Of a stretch of DNA of 64,000 nucleotides, positions 15,316 to 25,295 are shown piece after piece; the first letter of the stretch is position 1; each line of letters begins with the position of its first letter. Below the pieces are notes generated by a model. The model ran no database searches, had not been told where the DNA came from, and worked only from the letters and a program-made list of their open reading frames with translations. Location of the stretch: positions 1,501,501-1,565,500 of the forward strand of contig NZ_CP034235.1 of assembly GCF_009728935.1 (NCBI RefSeq), in the 5' to 3' direction. The stretch is from Paenibacillus psychroresistens (GTDB lineage: Bacteria; Bacillota; Bacilli; Paenibacillales; NBRC-103111). A program made the translations under genes and the position numbers.

Positions 15316-16566
15316 TCAAAAGAAATTATTAACCAACAAGCCATTTGTTGGCAGTTGCGTATAAAACTGCAGAGATGCCTGATAATTGTTGTATTGTTTA
15401 TATTCCGTGTTATATTGGTTCAACAAAGCTTCGGCAGGGCTGGATTGCAAGCGATCCGTAACTTTACCTAGGGCAGATGCAATACCATTTGAGCTATTAA
15501 TACTCCGACTCACCTGATCAAAGTGTGAGTTTATATTGTTTTTGAGCTTATTTTCGTCTAAGGTAACAGTACCATCTGCTCGTTTCGTAATACCAAGTGT
15601 ATCTAAATCATTGGATTTTAATGAGTTCTGCAAATTCCGTTCAATAGCTGGATTGACATAACTCGCACCATCCGAGATTTGAGCTTGCAAAGCATTATAG
15701 TCTTTAACCAATTGTTTGGTTTGCTTAATAATCGCGTTACTGTCCGGTCTTGATTGGAGAGTTACCATATCAGTGGTCGGCTTCAAAAGAGTAGCTGCTA
15801 TTTTACCGTTGTTTAACTGAATTGTATTGGATTCAGAAGTTTGCAGCGTGCCTCCATTTATGCGATAAGTGGCATTAGCCGCTGCAGCTGTGACCGATTG
15901 AATACCTGTTGAACTGACAGCACTTCCCTTAACATCGGCTAGGGTAAAAGCTTGTGAGGTTCCCGTTTCTTTGCTGGACAATTCCAAATGTAGATTACTG
16001 GAAACCGGATCTTTAACAACCTTTGCTGTTACTCCGCTGTCTGATGCGTTGATTGCATTTTTTATTTTATCTATAATCATTTGGTGAGTATCTGTTCCAT
16101 TAGCCGTAAAAGAAACTTTCGTCGTCTTATCCCCCATAGTTATCGCGAATTGCTGCGTTCCTGTTTGCAAGGAAGTAGGCGAGGTTGGATTAAATGTAGC
16201 ACCACTGTTCGTTTGTGTAGCAGCAATGGTCTGTACGCTGATTTTGGTCGAATCCAAATCAGTGCCTTTGACCGCTGTCGCTGTAACGGATGTGCTGTCG
16301 GATGAAGTAACAACACGGCTATTCAAGAGAGCATTACCCGTATTGCGAAAGGCATCTGCAGAAGCATGCAGTTGATTAGCAGAAGTGAGTATCTTGGCAA
16401 GCTTCCCCGCAACCTTATCAGAGAACAGAGAACTGGAATAGTTTGAGAAATTAAAGCTATATGGTTTATTAAGCTCCTGTGAGCTTTTAGAATTCTTCGT
16501 TTGAGTATACCAATTGGACGTAGTTACATAGTTTTGTAAAGCTTGGGCAGCTTGTAGAGTTACCAT
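15316..16566 (-). CDS. FliD-like flagellar cap protein, orphan
   Basis: 416 residues with the features of the flagellar hook-associated protein 2 (FliD) family: DLDSTKISVQTIAATQTNSG resembles the FliD core, and the C-terminal part (SRSINSSNGIASALGKVTDRL, then a coiled-coil end) matches its coiled-coil region. The N-terminal 60 residues are unlike classical FliD and the protein is shorter than usual. Start at the ATG at 16566, with AAGGAG 8 bases ahead; a GTG at 16575 is possible. No other flagellar gene is near, so this may be a filament-cap paralogue or a secreted adhesin. It has no Sec signal peptide, consistent with type III export. Confidence 0.75.
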   Translation of the reverse strand: MVTLQAAQALQNYVTTSNWYTQTKNSKSSQELNKPYSFNFSNYSSSLFSDKVAGKLAKILTSANQLHASADAFRNTGNALLNSRVVTSSDSTSVTATAVKGTDLDSTKISVQTIAATQTNSGATFNPTSPTSLQTGTQQFAITMGDKTTKVSFTANGTDTHQMIIDKIKNAINASDSGVTAKVVKDPVSSNLHLELSSKETGTSQAFTLADVKGSAVSSTGIQSVTAAAANATYRINGGTLQTSESNTIQLNNGKIAATLLKPTTDMVTLQSRPDSNAIIKQTKQLVKDYNALQAQISDGASYVNPAIERNLQNSLKSNDLDTLGITKRADGTVTLDENKLKNNINSHFDQVSRSINSSNGIASALGKVTDRLQSSPAEALLNQYNTEYKQYNNYQASLQFYTQLPTNGLLVNNFF

Positions 16567-16668
16567 AATAATCACTCCTTAGGGTTTTTGATTAAATCTA
16601 TTATAGCACCAATTGCTGATTATGGGTAATTTGTCAAGTTTATTTTATAAATGAAAGGGCGCTATAGG

Positions 16669-16758
16669 ATGAATCTAACACAGATTATTGTGATTGTTAT
16701 AGTAGCAGCCATTTGTATATGGTTCTTAGTCTGGTTTTCAAAAAAATATAAAGGCTAA
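16669..16758 (+). CDS. Possible 29-residue single-membrane-segment peptide
   Basis: ATG at 16669 encodes 29 residues: a short start MNLTQ, an 18-residue hydrophobic stretch (IIVIVIVAAICIWFLVWF) and the basic tail SKKYKG. The composition is typical of a small membrane protein. The ribosome-binding site is weak (AGG or a distant AAAGGG), so expression is uncertain. It lies between the divergent FliD-like gene and a GNAT gene. Confidence 0.4.
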   Translation: MNLTQIIVIVIVAAICIWFLVWFSKKYKG

Positions 16759-16814
16759 TATTAGGTGTGAACGAATCTCTCTTTTACATATATTGTTGTG
16801 TAGGGGGTGAAGCC

Positions 16815-17255
16815 GTGATTCGGTTAAGGGTTCCTGTCAGAGATGATCTTCATTTGTATCGAATCGTTGTAAAACGACTTTTACCTAAAGCGCGAATAGC
16901 GGAGCCTAAATTAAAATTAAGTAAAAAGGAGACTTATCTTCGCTTAAAAAAAGCCAAGGTTTATGTATCCATTAGAGCAGGTAAGCCTCCATTCGGTTTT
17001 ATAAGTTTAGTATTAAAGGAGCGTATCTTATTCATTGATTTACTAGCCGTAGAAGCATCGAATGTGAATCGCGGCTGGGGGAGTCGATTAATGACAGTTG
17101 GAGAACGATATGGCAAGCGAATGGGCTGCACCTTCGCACGCTTATTCGTTGATGAAGATAATGAGCATGCCATTGCATTCTATCAAAATAAAGGCTATGA
17201 GATTCAAGACTATATGCCATTGGTGCATTGTTATCTGATGCAAAAGGCATTATAA
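16815..17255 (+). CDS. GNAT family N-acetyltransferase
   Basis: 146-residue acetyltransferase. The acetyl-CoA binding motif A reads LAVEASNVNRGWGSRLMTVGERYG, and the end has NEHAIAFYQNKGYEI, the usual GNAT strand-7 region. GTG 16815 is used because GGGGGTGA precedes it; the earlier in-frame GTG at 16767 adds a Cys-rich extension that does not look like part of the domain. Substrate unknown. Confidence 0.8.
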   Translation: MIRLRVPVRDDLHLYRIVVKRLLPKARIAEPKLKLSKKETYLRLKKAKVYVSIRAGKPPFGFISLVLKERILFIDLLAVEASNVNRGWGSRLMTVGERYGKRMGCTFARLFVDEDNEHAIAFYQNKGYEIQDYMPLVHCYLMQKAL

Positions 17256-17402
17256 TGCTGCAAAAAAGGGAATCCGCTAGGGAGTCGAATGTGTCTTCCA
17301 TTTGTTGGGTTTTTCTTTTTACCCTGTTTTCTTGTTGAGATGCATTTAGATATGCTAAACTGAACAAGATAATCTAAAATAAGGAAGAATGATGGTGTAA
17401 CG

Positions 17403-18968
17403 ATGAGCGATACGAAAAGTGAAGCAATCAAGCAATCCGGAGCCGTATTTTTTATTTTTGGCGCGACTGGTGATTTAGCAAGACGTAAGCTTTTTCCAGC
17501 TATATATAGTTTATATCGTGAAGGTAAATTGTCTGAGAAGTTTGCTGTGATTGGCTTAGCGAGAAGACCGCGAACTGAAGTACAATTTCATGATGATTTG
17601 CTGCAATCCATTCAAGAATTCGCTCGATATAAAGTGGATAAGGTAGATGCAGATTGGCAGCGTTTTGCTGCGCATTTCACCTACATGTCCCTGGATATCA
17701 ATAATATAGATGGCTTTAAAGAGCTTTCTAGTGTAGCCACTAAACTTGAGCAGAAGTTCGATATCGCAGGCAATCGCTTGTTTTACTTGGCATTAGCTCC
17801 TGATTTGTTTGGCAGTGTTGCTCATAATCTTCGTGATGGCGGAATGCTGGAAACCGACGGCTGGCATCGCTTGGTAATTGAGAAGCCATTTGGCTTTGAT
17901 CTTGCATCGGCTAAGCTGTTGAATGAAGAGATTAATAAGGTATTTGAAGAAAAAGAAATATATCGAATTGATCACTATTTAGGTAAAGAAATGGTACAGA
18001 ACATTGGTGTGGTACGTTTCGCGAATGCCTTTTTTGAACCTTTGTGGAATAATAAATATATTGCCAACATTCAAATCACACTTAGTGAAACTGTGGGTGT
18101 TGAAGAGCGCGGAGGTTACTATGATCATTCCGGTGCGTTGCGCGATATGGGGCAGAATCATATGCTGCAGATGGTTACTATGATGGCTATGGAACCTCCA
18201 AGCCGTTTACATCCGGAAGATTTGCGTGATGAGAAGGTTAAAGTGTTGCGCTCGCTTAGGGCTTATTCCTCTAAAGAAGAAGTCAAAAGTCATGTGGTTC
18301 GTGGCCAATATGGTGAGGGTACGGTGCGCGGTAAATCGAGAGTAGCTTATCGTGAAGAGCCTAATGTGAATCCAGTTTCGACTACTTCCACTTATTTTGC
18401 AGCTAAAGTCTTTGTTGATAATTTTCGGTGGGCAGGCGTGCCTTTCTATATTCGAACTGGGAAGAATTTACCTGTAAAAACAACAGAGGTTGTCGTGGAG
18501 TTCAAGAACATTCCAGATAACGTCTACTTGGCCAAAAAGAACAAACTGCAGCCTAATTTGCTCGTGTTCCGTGTGAATCCAATGGAAGGCATTTATATCA
18601 AGATTAATGCCAAACGTCCAGGATCTTCAGATGAATCACAATCGACGATTATACCGGTCGCAATGGATTTCTGCCAAAGCTGCTTGGTGGGTTTGAATAC
18701 TCCAGAGGCATATGAATTACTGATATATGATGCGGCTTGCGGAGATTCGACTTATTTTACTCGTTGGGATGAAGTAAAGCTGGCTTGGCAATTTGTTGAT
18801 CAAATCGCAGAAGCTTGGGCAGAAAATGCAGATGATTTGCATATTTATCCAGCTGGTACATGGGGACCTCAAGAAGCGGATGAATTATTAGCAAAAGATG
18901 GCTTTCATTGGTGGCCTGTAAATGGACAAGCTGAAAGTGAAGTCGTTTGGGTAGGCGAACATATTTAA
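17403..18968 (+). CDS. zwf: Glucose-6-phosphate 1-dehydrogenase
   Basis: First enzyme of the oxidative pentose phosphate pathway: glucose 6-phosphate to 6-phosphogluconolactone, making NADPH. 521 residues. The dinucleotide fold starts with FGATGDLARRKLFPA (19-33), EKPFG is at 160-164 and the substrate/catalytic segment RIDHYLGKE at 188-196. It is about 30 residues longer than the Bacillus enzyme, mostly at the C-terminal end. AAGGAAG lies about 17 bases ahead of the ATG, so the site is poor. The next gene follows after 24 bases. Confidence 0.96.
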   Translation: MSDTKSEAIKQSGAVFFIFGATGDLARRKLFPAIYSLYREGKLSEKFAVIGLARRPRTEVQFHDDLLQSIQEFARYKVDKVDADWQRFAAHFTYMSLDINNIDGFKELSSVATKLEQKFDIAGNRLFYLALAPDLFGSVAHNLRDGGMLETDGWHRLVIEKPFGFDLASAKLLNEEINKVFEEKEIYRIDHYLGKEMVQNIGVVRFANAFFEPLWNNKYIANIQITLSETVGVEERGGYYDHSGALRDMGQNHMLQMVTMMAMEPPSRLHPEDLRDEKVKVLRSLRAYSSKEEVKSHVVRGQYGEGTVRGKSRVAYREEPNVNPVSTTSTYFAAKVFVDNFRWAGVPFYIRTGKNLPVKTTEVVVEFKNIPDNVYLAKKNKLQPNLLVFRVNPMEGIYIKINAKRPGSSDESQSTIIPVAMDFCQSCLVGLNTPEAYELLIYDAACGDSTYFTRWDEVKLAWQFVDQIAEAWAENADDLHIYPAGTWGPQEADELLAKDGFHWWPVNGQAESEVVWVGEHI

Positions 18969-18992
18969 TTCTAACTAAAGAGGTGTTCCAAT

Positions 18993-19613
18993 ATGAGTAA
19001 GTTTTATGATATTTCCATGACGATTCAACCAACCATGCAGGTTTATAAGAATAAAGATGAGAAAAGACCGGTTTTCCTTAATTCTTCGAATTTTGTGACT
19101 GGGAAAGCTTACGAAACTATAATTACAATGGATGCACATACAGGAACTCATATTGATGCCCCTCTGCACATGCTCGAAAATGGAGCAACAATGGAAGCCA
19201 TTGATCTGGAATCCTTGGTTGGTCCAGCTAGAGTATTGGATCTTAGCCATGTAGTAGACGGGATCACTAAAGCCGATTTAGAGCCGTTCGCGATTCAAGC
19301 GGGGGAATGGCTGTTGTTTAAAACGAGTAACTCGGCTTCTGAGGAATTCAATTTCGAATTCATTTATTTGAAGGAAGATGGAGCTCATTATTTGCATGAT
19401 TTAAAGGTTAAAGGTATAGGTACGGACGGCTTGGGTATTGAACGAGCGCAGCCTAATTATGGCACTCATCGTACTTTGCTGGGAGCGGGCATTCATGTAG
19501 TTGAAGGATTGCGCCTTAAGGATGTTCCGGGCGGCAATTATTTTATGGTGATTGCACCGCTTAAGCTTGCAGGCATTGAAGCGGCGCCAGCTAGAGCTTT
19601 TCTGATTGGGTAG
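18993..19613 (+). CDS. Cyclase / kynurenine-formamidase-like metal hydrolase
   Basis: 206-residue protein of the cyclase family that includes bacterial arylformamidase KynB. The metal motif HxGTHxDAPxH is intact: His49, His53, Asp55, His59. KynB hydrolyses N-formylkynurenine, but the family also has isatin hydrolases and polyketide cyclases, and there are no tryptophan-catabolic genes nearby, so the substrate is uncertain. AAGAGGTG precedes the ATG; it is close behind zwf and closed by a strong terminator. Confidence 0.82.
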   Translation: MSKFYDISMTIQPTMQVYKNKDEKRPVFLNSSNFVTGKAYETIITMDAHTGTHIDAPLHMLENGATMEAIDLESLVGPARVLDLSHVVDGITKADLEPFAIQAGEWLLFKTSNSASEEFNFEFIYLKEDGAHYLHDLKVKGIGTDGLGIERAQPNYGTHRTLLGAGIHVVEGLRLKDVPGGNYFMVIAPLKLAGIEAAPARAFLIG

Positions 19614-19643
19614 ATAATACAAATGAATATTAAGTATAGATAG

Positions 19644-19669
19644 CGGAACCCATTGGGTTCCGTTTTTTG
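19644..19669 (+). terminator. Strong terminator after the zwf unit
   Basis: CGGAACCC (19644-19651), short loop, GGGTTCCG (19655-19662), then TTTTTT. Confidence 0.9.
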
Positions 19670-19726
19670 TTGCGCTTGGTAGGGCTAAATAGTGAAGCTT
19701 TAAAAAGTGAGAATTATAAATAAACC

Positions 19727-19741
19727 GATACATAATGTATC
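19727..19741. promoter_or_regulatory. Palindrome GATAC-N5-GTATC, distal copy
   Basis: GATACATAATGTATC is a perfect palindrome apart from its centre base. It lies 63 bases upstream of the S-layer subtilase start and matches a second copy 39 bases downstream in the form GATAC-N5-GTATC. Confidence 0.55.
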
Positions 19742-19765
19742 ATAATATGGTAGTATATGTTATAA

Positions 19766-19780
19766 GATACAATTGGTATC
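19766..19780. promoter_or_regulatory. Palindrome GATAC-N5-GTATC, proximal copy
   Basis: GATACAATTGGTATC, same half-sites as the copy at 19727, with the AGGAGG ribosome-binding site beginning about 11 bases later. A bound protein here would block transcription of the subtilase; the regulator is unknown. Confidence 0.55.
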
Positions 19781-19803
19781 AATAATATGTAGGAGGAAGC
19801 CAC

Positions 19804-22800
19804 TTGAACCATCTTATGTTTAAAAAGTTTGTTGTTTTTTGTATGTTGGTTTTTGGGGTTTGGGTGGCAGTAATAAGCTTGAAACCAGTATTAGTAAATG
19901 CTGAAGAGGAACCGATGTTCTTAACCAACGAGCATAAAGTGTATGTAGAAGGCGAGGTTATCGTCAAATTTAAAACCAATCTTAATAGCGGACAAAGCTT
20001 ATCCCTAACTAGGGACAATAACTTAAGTTTGAAAGCTGTTATCCCCTTAGACAATGAAAGTGTACAACTGTTAAAAATTAATTCAACTGAAAATGTAAAT
20101 AGTGTGGTCACATCTCTTATAGATAGCGGACTTGTTGAGCTTGCCCAACCCAATTACTTATATTATACGGATTCGGTCCCAAGTAATAATGATGCCAAAT
20201 TTCTTGAGCTGTGGGGCTTAAACAATAATGGTCAGAGTATCCAAGGAGAATCAGGTATAGATGATATAGATTTAGATGCACCTGAAGCATGGGAGTATAC
20301 AAATGATTTAAACGAAGTAATTGTAGCGGTTATAGACACGGGAGTAGATATTAATCATCCGGATTTAATAGGACGAACGGTACAGGGGTGGGATTTCCTC
20401 CACGATGACAGTAGTGTTTATGATGAAGGAGACGGGGATTATCACGGAACTCATGTTGCAGGTACTATTGCAGCAGCAGCTGATTCTATTGGAGTGCGTG
20501 GGGTTGCATCTAATGTGAAAATTATGCCGCTTAAGTTCATTGGTCCTAAAGGTGGAAGCACGTTGGATGCCATAGATGCTATCCATTACGCCAAAGAATA
20601 TGGTGCACAAGTGATTAATGCCAGCTGGGGAGGAGCAGATGGGGGCTATGATGAATTGCTAAATCAAGCTATAGAGGACTCAGGAATTGTCTTTGTTGCT
20701 GCAGCTGGTAACGATAGTTCAAATAATGACATTATTCATAAATCACCAACAAATCTTCCTGCAGCTAATATTATTAGTGTAGCTGCAATTGACAACAAAG
20801 GTCAGCTAGCTTATTTTTCAAACTATGGTTTAGAGAATGTCGATGTGGGTGCACCTGGTGTAAATATTTTGAGTACCTTTCCCAAGTTCGGGCAGACCAA
20901 TTATTCAGAAGCTTATGCTTATTTGAGCGGGACATCGATGGCAGCTCCTCATGTCACTGGAATTGCAGCAGCTTTGCTTGGTCAAAAGCACCTATCTACA
21001 GTAGAAACGATAGCTTTAATTAAAGAAAGTGGGGTTACCCTTTCTTCCTTACAAGGAAAAACTAGCTCAGGGAAAATGGCGAATCTCAATAATGCTATTG
21101 CTACTCAGGTTAGCAAACCGTTCATAAAACTTACCTCAAATAAAGCTGGGGAGAGCTCTGATTATCAACTTACTTTTCAGTTAAGCAGCTACGGCAAACT
21201 ATTAAAAGGGGAGCATATTACTTTAAATTTCCCCATGGATGCTTGGCCATACCCATTTCCACCTACACCTCCATCTCAACCTGGCTTTCCACCTGCTGCA
21301 CCAACAAACGAATATTCTTTTAAAATTAACGGGTTAACTAGCTCAGTTAGTCAAGCTGAGTTCTTTAGCTCAGATGCTGGCTCCGGTCCAACTCCAACTC
21401 CAACACCAAGTCCAGAGCCAGGTAATGGATCAGGAACAGGACCTAGCACACCTCCGCCCTCAGGAGGTGGCTCGATTGAAACAGGGGTGTTTAGTGTTAC
21501 CATTGAGCTTCAAGAGGATACACCAAGTGCTTCAATAGTAGAAATTGAAGTCCTTAACATAATAAATCCTAATGCAGGGACTTATGCAGTTTCTGTAAGT
21601 ACTTCCGTTGATCCTAAACTAGTTAACTCAAATTTATATGCAATAACAAATGGTTTGTCAGCTGCTCCAATAGTAGATTTTGCCAATACAGGAGTTACTG
21701 CGACAACGGCTTCATTTAACTGGACAGCAGCGGAGGGGGCATCCTCTGTATCGATTCAACAATCATTACTTGGTATGGATTGGAGTGAGGCAACGACTCT
21801 AATACCTATCACAGCTAATGCGACAGGTGCAACGGTTACTGGGCTAAGCCCGGACGAAAAATATCAGTTCAAGCTTGTTGTGACAGGTGGTTCTAATGCT
21901 GGAGAATCTAATAGTATTGGTTTATATACATCGGAACTGCTGAAACCAACTATGGCAATCGCTCAAAATAATAAAACTATTGTGCTTTATTACAACAATC
22001 CGGTTGAGCTGCTTACATCTCAAAATGTTTTGAATTATTCCATTAATCATAATGTTCAAGTTACTAAAGCTGTAAGACAATCCGAACCAAACAAGGTGAT
22101 TCTTACAACTTCCACTTTAAATGCTGGATTATACGAGATTACTATAGATAATGTAACTGATTTAGGTGGGGGTGTTGTTAATCCGCTTGAAAATTCAGTG
22201 TATTTTGCAGGAATAAACTCAGGAGAAACAGGACCGATAACAAGCTTTATGAGCACAGGGAAAACTGCCGATACAGCATCCTTTAGCTGGATAGCACCTT
22301 CTAATGCAGATTCTATCTTGATTCAAGAATCGACAGATGGCACTCATTGGAGTACTGCAACGACTTTGGCACCCATTTCTACGATCGGGACGGATTCAGC
22401 GACTGTGATTGATTTGGCAGTGAACACAAAATATCAGTTCAAGCTGGTTGTAATAGGCGGTTCTAGTGCAGGTGATTCTAACGTAGTTAGCTTGACTACA
22501 CTGCTAGCTGATCCTTTTAGTGTAACCGCCGCAGTTGCTTGGACGAATACAACTGTCGAGCTGACTTTTAATAAGCCGTTAGATCCACTAACAGCGCAGT
22601 TTATTGCAAACTATTCCATTACTGAACTATACGGAGCAAAAGCTAAACTTTCCGTAATCAGTGCGGTAATGCAAATGGATCCAAAGAAAGTTATTTTAAC
22701 AACGGTTTCTCCTTCAAAATCAGGAGCCATATATAAAGTTACCATCGGCAATGTGAAGGATTCTGCAGGTGAGTTAATAAATTCAGGTCATAATTCAATA

Positions 22801-25269
22801 GTATTTATAGGTAATGGCTTCCTAGCAAATCCATTACTAACATCAGCAATAGTTGAAGGGAAGCAAATCACATTAACATATAATCAACCCTTAGATGAGA
22901 GTTCGATTCCTTCACCAAAGGATTTCAAAGTTTTTATTGATAATAATCCCCAATCAACTGTAAAGGTAGAATCTGTAGCTTTGAGCTCTTTTGAGGTGAT
23001 TTTGACTCTATACACAGAAATTTTAGAATCCCAAGCTGTCTCGCTTAATTATCAGAAAGATGAGACACCCATTAGGGATGTGTTAGGTCAAAGTGCTGCT
23101 AATTTAATTAATCAATTGATCATAAATATTCTTGGGGCACCAGAGATTGTGCGGGCTGATCCGATAACCAACACAACGGTAATGCTGACATTTAATGAGG
23201 CTTTAGATAAAGTGAGTACTGAGAACATTGGTAATTATACCATTGACAATGGCTTAACCGTATTGAAAGCAGAGCTTCAACAAGACCCAGCAAAAGTGAA
23301 ATTAACAACTAACTATCAATCTGTGGGTACCCTTTATCATGTAATTGTCTTTAATGTCAAAGATTTATCCGGAAAATTAATTAGCTCAGATCATCGTGTT
23401 ACGAGTTTTGCAGGTGAAGAAGCCGATACTATTGCACCTGCAATATCAACTGAATTGAGTGCGGCTCCAGGTGACGCTTCTGTAACATTAAACTGGAAAG
23501 CGAATAATGAGGATGATCTTGCTGGATATAACGTTTATGTGAATGGGATTAAACACAATATTGGCATCCTTACAGCCAACACTTACTCAGTCGGGTTATT
23601 AATTAATGGACAATCTTATAGTTTTACCGTGACCTCGGTAGATATATCTGGAAACGAATCGATTCCATCTGAAGTTGTTACTGCCTCCCCAGTTGAAGCA
23701 CTACCAGAACAACCAGGACCAGAAGAACAACCGGAACAACCAGGACAACCAGGACCACTTTTTGTCAGCCCAGATATAACCCCGCCAGCTAAACCAACAG
23801 GCTTGAATGCGCAGGCAGGTGACAGTGAAATTGTTCTACAATGGACAGTAAATGACGAGCCAGATCTTGGCGGCTACAATATTTATCAGAACGGAGCTAG
23901 ATTAAACACCGTTACGGTTACGGGGAGCACCTACACAGTTAAGCCGTTAACCAATGGGACAGGCTACACCTTTCAAATAAGTGCGGTAGATAAGAGTGCA
24001 AACGAATCTGCTCATTCCCTGGAAGCTACTGCTACTCCAGAGCTGGTTTTCAAAGTTAATCCTGCTGGTTTAAGCTACCAGTTGCTTAGCTATCAGCCTG
24101 TGGATTCAGCTGTTTTTGCAAAAGCTTTAGAGCAGCTTGAAGCCAAAAAACTGCACATCCTCACACTCCTGCTTCCTAAAGCTGAGACGGATGCTTCAAT
24201 AAAGCTTCTTGTAGCGGACTTATACCTTATAGCCAAACAAATTCCAAATGCTGTAATTGAGATCAAATCAGCGAAAAACAGCTTTCTCTTACCAGTGAAG
24301 CTAATTGATTTTGAAGCCTTAGAGGATAAATTTGGTGCTGCTGCATTCCATAATCTATTGTTAGTTGTAAGTATGGAGAAAGTAGATCAGGCTTCAGAGG
24401 ATAAATTCACGCTTGCATTGGGAGATAAAGGTAGCTTGGTTAGTCCTATTATTAAATTTACAACGTCTTTTGAAGGCGACGGAAAACAGGAGCTTCTGAC
24501 AGATTTTAATGGAAAATATGTTTCTAGAACCTTCGAGATGGATGAACAAACTAACCCAAATGAGCTTACTGTTGTTACCTTGGACGAAGCAACAGGGCAA
24601 TTGGCTTTTGTACCAGCGTTATTCCAAACAGATGAGGGGAAAACGATAGTTACCCTTAAATCGCCTCATAATAGCCTCTATGGAGTTGTTCGCACTCCGC
24701 ATAAATTCGCAGATTTAAGCAATCATTGGGCACAGATGGAGATCGATCTTTTGGCAGATAAAGGGTTGATAAAAGGGGTAACTGCAGAAAAGTTTAATCC
24801 GAATACATCTGTAACTAGAGCTGAATTTACGGTGATGTTAGCGCGAGCGCTTGGTTTAAGAGAGGACAAGCAAGCCGCTTTAAAGCTCTCCGATATTACA
24901 GAGGATAGCTGGTATGCAGGTGGCGTTGGTGCAGCTATTAAAGCGGGTGTAGTCAGCGGTTATAAAAATAATACATTTGGTGCAAATGAAAAAATCACTC
25001 GAGAGCAAATGGCGGTCATGTTAGGGAATGCTTTGAGTTATTTACAAGCATCTGTAAACATTAGAGAGAGACAGGATATCATTCTATCTGAATTAGCAGA
25101 TCAACATGCTATCAGTAAATGGGCTGTTCCATTTGTTGCAGAGTTGCTTGAAACGGGGATTGTAAAAGGCAGGGATGATCACTCCTTTGCTCCTCAAGAA
25201 TATGCTTCCAGAGCTGAAGCAGCCTCGATGCTGGTAAGATTTCTGCAATTTATTGCTTTTATTAACTAG
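19804..25269 (+). CDS. S-layer-anchored subtilisin-like serine protease, multidomain
   Basis: Secreted protease of 1821 residues. TTG start at 19804 with AGGAGGAAG at ideal spacing. Signal peptide to about residue 33; an inhibitor-like propeptide (48-120); subtilase domain (135-430) with Asp178 (VIDTGVD), His214 (HGTHVAG), oxyanion Asn303 and Ser378 (GTSMAAPH). Then Pro-rich linkers near 485 and 540, fibronectin-III-like domains near 620, 810, 1210 and 1325, intervening SbsA/Ig-like domains, an uncharacterised region, and three SLH domains from about 1635 that bind secondary cell-wall polymer. The intact triad says it is active. It is a single-gene unit with two upstream palindromes and a downstream terminator. 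Confidence 0.93.
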   Translation: MNHLMFKKFVVFCMLVFGVWVAVISLKPVLVNAEEEPMFLTNEHKVYVEGEVIVKFKTNLNSGQSLSLTRDNNLSLKAVIPLDNESVQLLKINSTENVNSVVTSLIDSGLVELAQPNYLYYTDSVPSNNDAKFLELWGLNNNGQSIQGESGIDDIDLDAPEAWEYTNDLNEVIVAVIDTGVDINHPDLIGRTVQGWDFLHDDSSVYDEGDGDYHGTHVAGTIAAAADSIGVRGVASNVKIMPLKFIGPKGGSTLDAIDAIHYAKEYGAQVINASWGGADGGYDELLNQAIEDSGIVFVAAAGNDSSNNDIIHKSPTNLPAANIISVAAIDNKGQLAYFSNYGLENVDVGAPGVNILSTFPKFGQTNYSEAYAYLSGTSMAAPHVTGIAAALLGQKHLSTVETIALIKESGVTLSSLQGKTSSGKMANLNNAIATQVSKPFIKLTSNKAGESSDYQLTFQLSSYGKLLKGEHITLNFPMDAWPYPFPPTPPSQPGFPPAAPTNEYSFKINGLTSSVSQAEFFSSDAGSGPTPTPTPSPEPGNGSGTGPSTPPPSGGGSIETGVFSVTIELQEDTPSASIVEIEVLNIINPNAGTYAVSVSTSVDPKLVNSNLYAITNGLSAAPIVDFANTGVTATTASFNWTAAEGASSVSIQQSLLGMDWSEATTLIPITANATGATVTGLSPDEKYQFKLVVTGGSNAGESNSIGLYTSELLKPTMAIAQNNKTIVLYYNNPVELLTSQNVLNYSINHNVQVTKAVRQSEPNKVILTTSTLNAGLYEITIDNVTDLGGGVVNPLENSVYFAGINSGETGPITSFMSTGKTADTASFSWIAPSNADSILIQESTDGTHWSTATTLAPISTIGTDSATVIDLAVNTKYQFKLVVIGGSSAGDSNVVSLTTLLADPFSVTAAVAWTNTTVELTFNKPLDPLTAQFIANYSITELYGAKAKLSVISAVMQMDPKKVILTTVSPSKSGAIYKVTIGNVKDSAGELINSGHNSIVFIGNGFLANPLLTSAIVEGKQITLTYNQPLDESSIPSPKDFKVFIDNNPQSTVKVESVALSSFEVILTLYTEILESQAVSLNYQKDETPIRDVLGQSAANLINQLIINILGAPEIVRADPITNTTVMLTFNEALDKVSTENIGNYTIDNGLTVLKAELQQDPAKVKLTTNYQSVGTLYHVIVFNVKDLSGKLISSDHRVTSFAGEEADTIAPAISTELSAAPGDASVTLNWKANNEDDLAGYNVYVNGIKHNIGILTANTYSVGLLINGQSYSFTVTSVDISGNESIPSEVVTASPVEALPEQPGPEEQPEQPGQPGPLFVSPDITPPAKPTGLNAQAGDSEIVLQWTVNDEPDLGGYNIYQNGARLNTVTVTGSTYTVKPLTNGTGYTFQISAVDKSANESAHSLEATATPELVFKVNPAGLSYQLLSYQPVDSAVFAKALEQLEAKKLHILTLLLPKAETDASIKLLVADLYLIAKQIPNAVIEIKSAKNSFLLPVKLIDFEALEDKFGAAAFHNLLLVVSMEKVDQASEDKFTLALGDKGSLVSPIIKFTTSFEGDGKQELLTDFNGKYVSRTFEMDEQTNPNELTVVTLDEATGQLAFVPALFQTDEGKTIVTLKSPHNSLYGVVRTPHKFADLSNHWAQMEIDLLADKGLIKGVTAEKFNPNTSVTRAEFTVMLARALGLREDKQAALKLSDITEDSWYAGGVGAAIKAGVVSGYKNNTFGANEKITREQMAVMLGNALSYLQASVNIRERQDIILSELADQHAISKWAVPFVAELLETGIVKGRDDHSFAPQEYASRAEAASMLVRFLQFIAFIN

Positions 25270-25295
25270 CCCTTTGCTCATTTAAATAACTAAAT

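Noticed and set aside
17256..17330. Possible terminator after the GNAT gene
   Set aside because: A T-rich run is present near 17310 but no convincing stem precedes it.
19804..25269. Repeated 'PTPTP' and 'EQPGPEEQPEQPGQPGP' stretches as possible frameshift or assembly problems
   Set aside because: The frame is continuous through both and such Pro-rich linkers are normal in multidomain exoenzymes.
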